From: Clostridium sp. OS1-26
GTDB lineage: Bacteria; Bacillota; Clostridia; Clostridiales; Clostridiaceae
Length of the DNA: 64,000 bases
Direction of reading: 5' to 3'
Assembly: GCF_030915445.1 (NCBI RefSeq)
Contig: NZ_CP133264.1
Span: forward strand, 3,381,208-3,445,207
Positions 63,587 to 64,000 of this stretch are shown piece by piece. How positions within the stretch are numbered: position 1 is the first letter of the stretch; every line of letters begins with the position of its first letter. The position numbers and the translations under genes were made by a program. Under the pieces are notes generated by a model. It was not told the origin of the DNA and made no database searches. It was given only the letters and a program-made list of their open reading frames with translations.

Positions 63587-63623
63587 TTTGAGTTATATTT
63601 TTAACAATTTGAGAGGGATAAAT

Positions 63624-64000
63624 TTACAATAAAACATCCGTTTGAATTTTATTTATATTTATTCCATATTTTTTTACTCTTCTATATATAGTAGCTCTAC
63701 TCATATTTAATATGCGAGCAGCCTTTAGTAAATCTCCATTACATTTTTTTATAGTTATCTCAATGTTTTGTTTTTCGAATTCATCTATAGTCAAAATATC
63801 TTTTTTGATAGAGTGCTCATGAAGCTTTGTTGATGTTTTATATTTGACAATATAATCGTATAAAAGCTCATCTGATATGTTATTACTTTCACATAAGTAA
63901 TAGGAACGCTCAACTACATTTCGCAATTCTCTTACATTTCCTGGCCAATGATAAGCTCTTATAGCTTTTAAGTATTTTTCATCTAAGTATTTAAAAACTC
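63624..64000 (-). CDS. C-terminal part of a sigma-54-dependent activator
   Basis: The frame is open to the window edge. It holds the end of the AAA+ domain (AIRAYHWPGNVRELRNVVER) and a Fis-type HTH (NGDLLKAARILNMSRATIYRR) at the C-terminus. The domain order, and its place beside two -24/-12 promoters, make it the likely activator of adh and the NfnAB-like gene, similar in concept to AdhR of C. beijerinckii. The N-terminal sensor part is outside the window. Confidence 0.9.
   Translation of the reverse strand, partial: VFKYLDEKYLKAIRAYHWPGNVRELRNVVERSYYLCESNNISDELLYDYIVKYKTSTKLHEHSIKKDILTIDEFEKQNIEITIKKCNGDLLKAARILNMSRATIYRRVKKYGININKIQTDVLL

Noticed and set aside
1..64000. Prophage, plasmid origin, rRNA operon or intact insertion sequence
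   Set aside because: No integrase, transposase, phage structural gene, replication protein or rRNA-like sequence was found on either strand.

Overview
The window looks like chromosomal DNA of a low-GC anaerobic Firmicute of the Clostridium sensu stricto type. The evidence is AT-rich DNA with strong GGAGG-type ribosome binding sites, frequent TTG and GTG starts, ECF transporters, WYL, PucR and sigma-54 regulators, an iron-containing alcohol dehydrogenase, radical SAM and molybdopterin enzymes, and one gene that needs UGA read as selenocysteine. The species cannot be named from the sequence alone. No rRNA, conventional tRNA, CRISPR array, prophage or intact insertion sequence was seen.

Layout. 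1-3.2 kb: complete ECF transporter operon (S, T, A, A). 3.2-13.8 kb: VOC protein, diguanylate cyclase, MFS exporter, a 227-bp inverted-repeat element, pyruvate kinase, secreted PrcB/Ig-like and SIMPL proteins, a CoaD-like protein, HAD, DJ-1 and MerR genes. 13.8-20.2 kb: membrane acyltransferase behind a MerR-type promoter, acetyltransferases, XRE-cupin/EamA pair, AlaX, P-loop kinase, polysaccharide deacetylase. 20.4-27.5 kb: an RNA-repair island made of a WYL regulator, a second WYL regulator fused in frame to an RtcB RNA ligase, a TetR/FMN-binding membrane protein pair, and a Y-RNA-like ncRNA lying in the leader of a Ro60/TROVE gene. 27.5-39.5 kb: small accessory genes with several frameshifts and gene remnants. 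39.6-43.2 kb: metallo-hydrolase, then a prenyltransferase / PlsY / methyltransferase / deacetylase cluster. 44-49.6 kb: arsenosugar genes (ArsS and partner), a Cys-rich redox protein, a molybdopterin oxidoreductase and a CDF metal transporter. 49.7-54.1 kb: PucR regulator, MFS importer and M20 amidohydrolase. 54.3-59.3 kb: MerR, heterodimeric ABC exporter and BltD-like polyamine acetyltransferase. 59.3-59.7 kb (minus): a short selenoprotein gene hidden by an in-frame TGA. 59.8-64 kb (minus): fused NfnAB-like flavoprotein, alcohol dehydrogenase and the C-terminus of a sigma-54 activator.

The strongest points are: (1) the ncRNA at 25874-26010 is a circularly permuted tRNA-like module whose 3' basal strand can instead pair with the ribosome binding site of the Ro60 gene, suggesting a cis switch; (2) the selenoprotein candidate has its own promoter and a stem-loop after the UGA; (3) the alcohol dehydrogenase and the NfnAB-like gene each carry a -24/-12 promoter and two tandem TSTCA-N4-TGASA dyads at nearly the same distance, so they form a small sigma-54 regulon with the adjacent activator; (4) WYL and RtcB are fused in one reading frame that retains an internal ribosome binding site and TTG start.

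Six genes are broken by indels of one or two bases at short sequence runs. Each would be intact after one correction, so sequencing error should be excluded before calling them pseudogenes.
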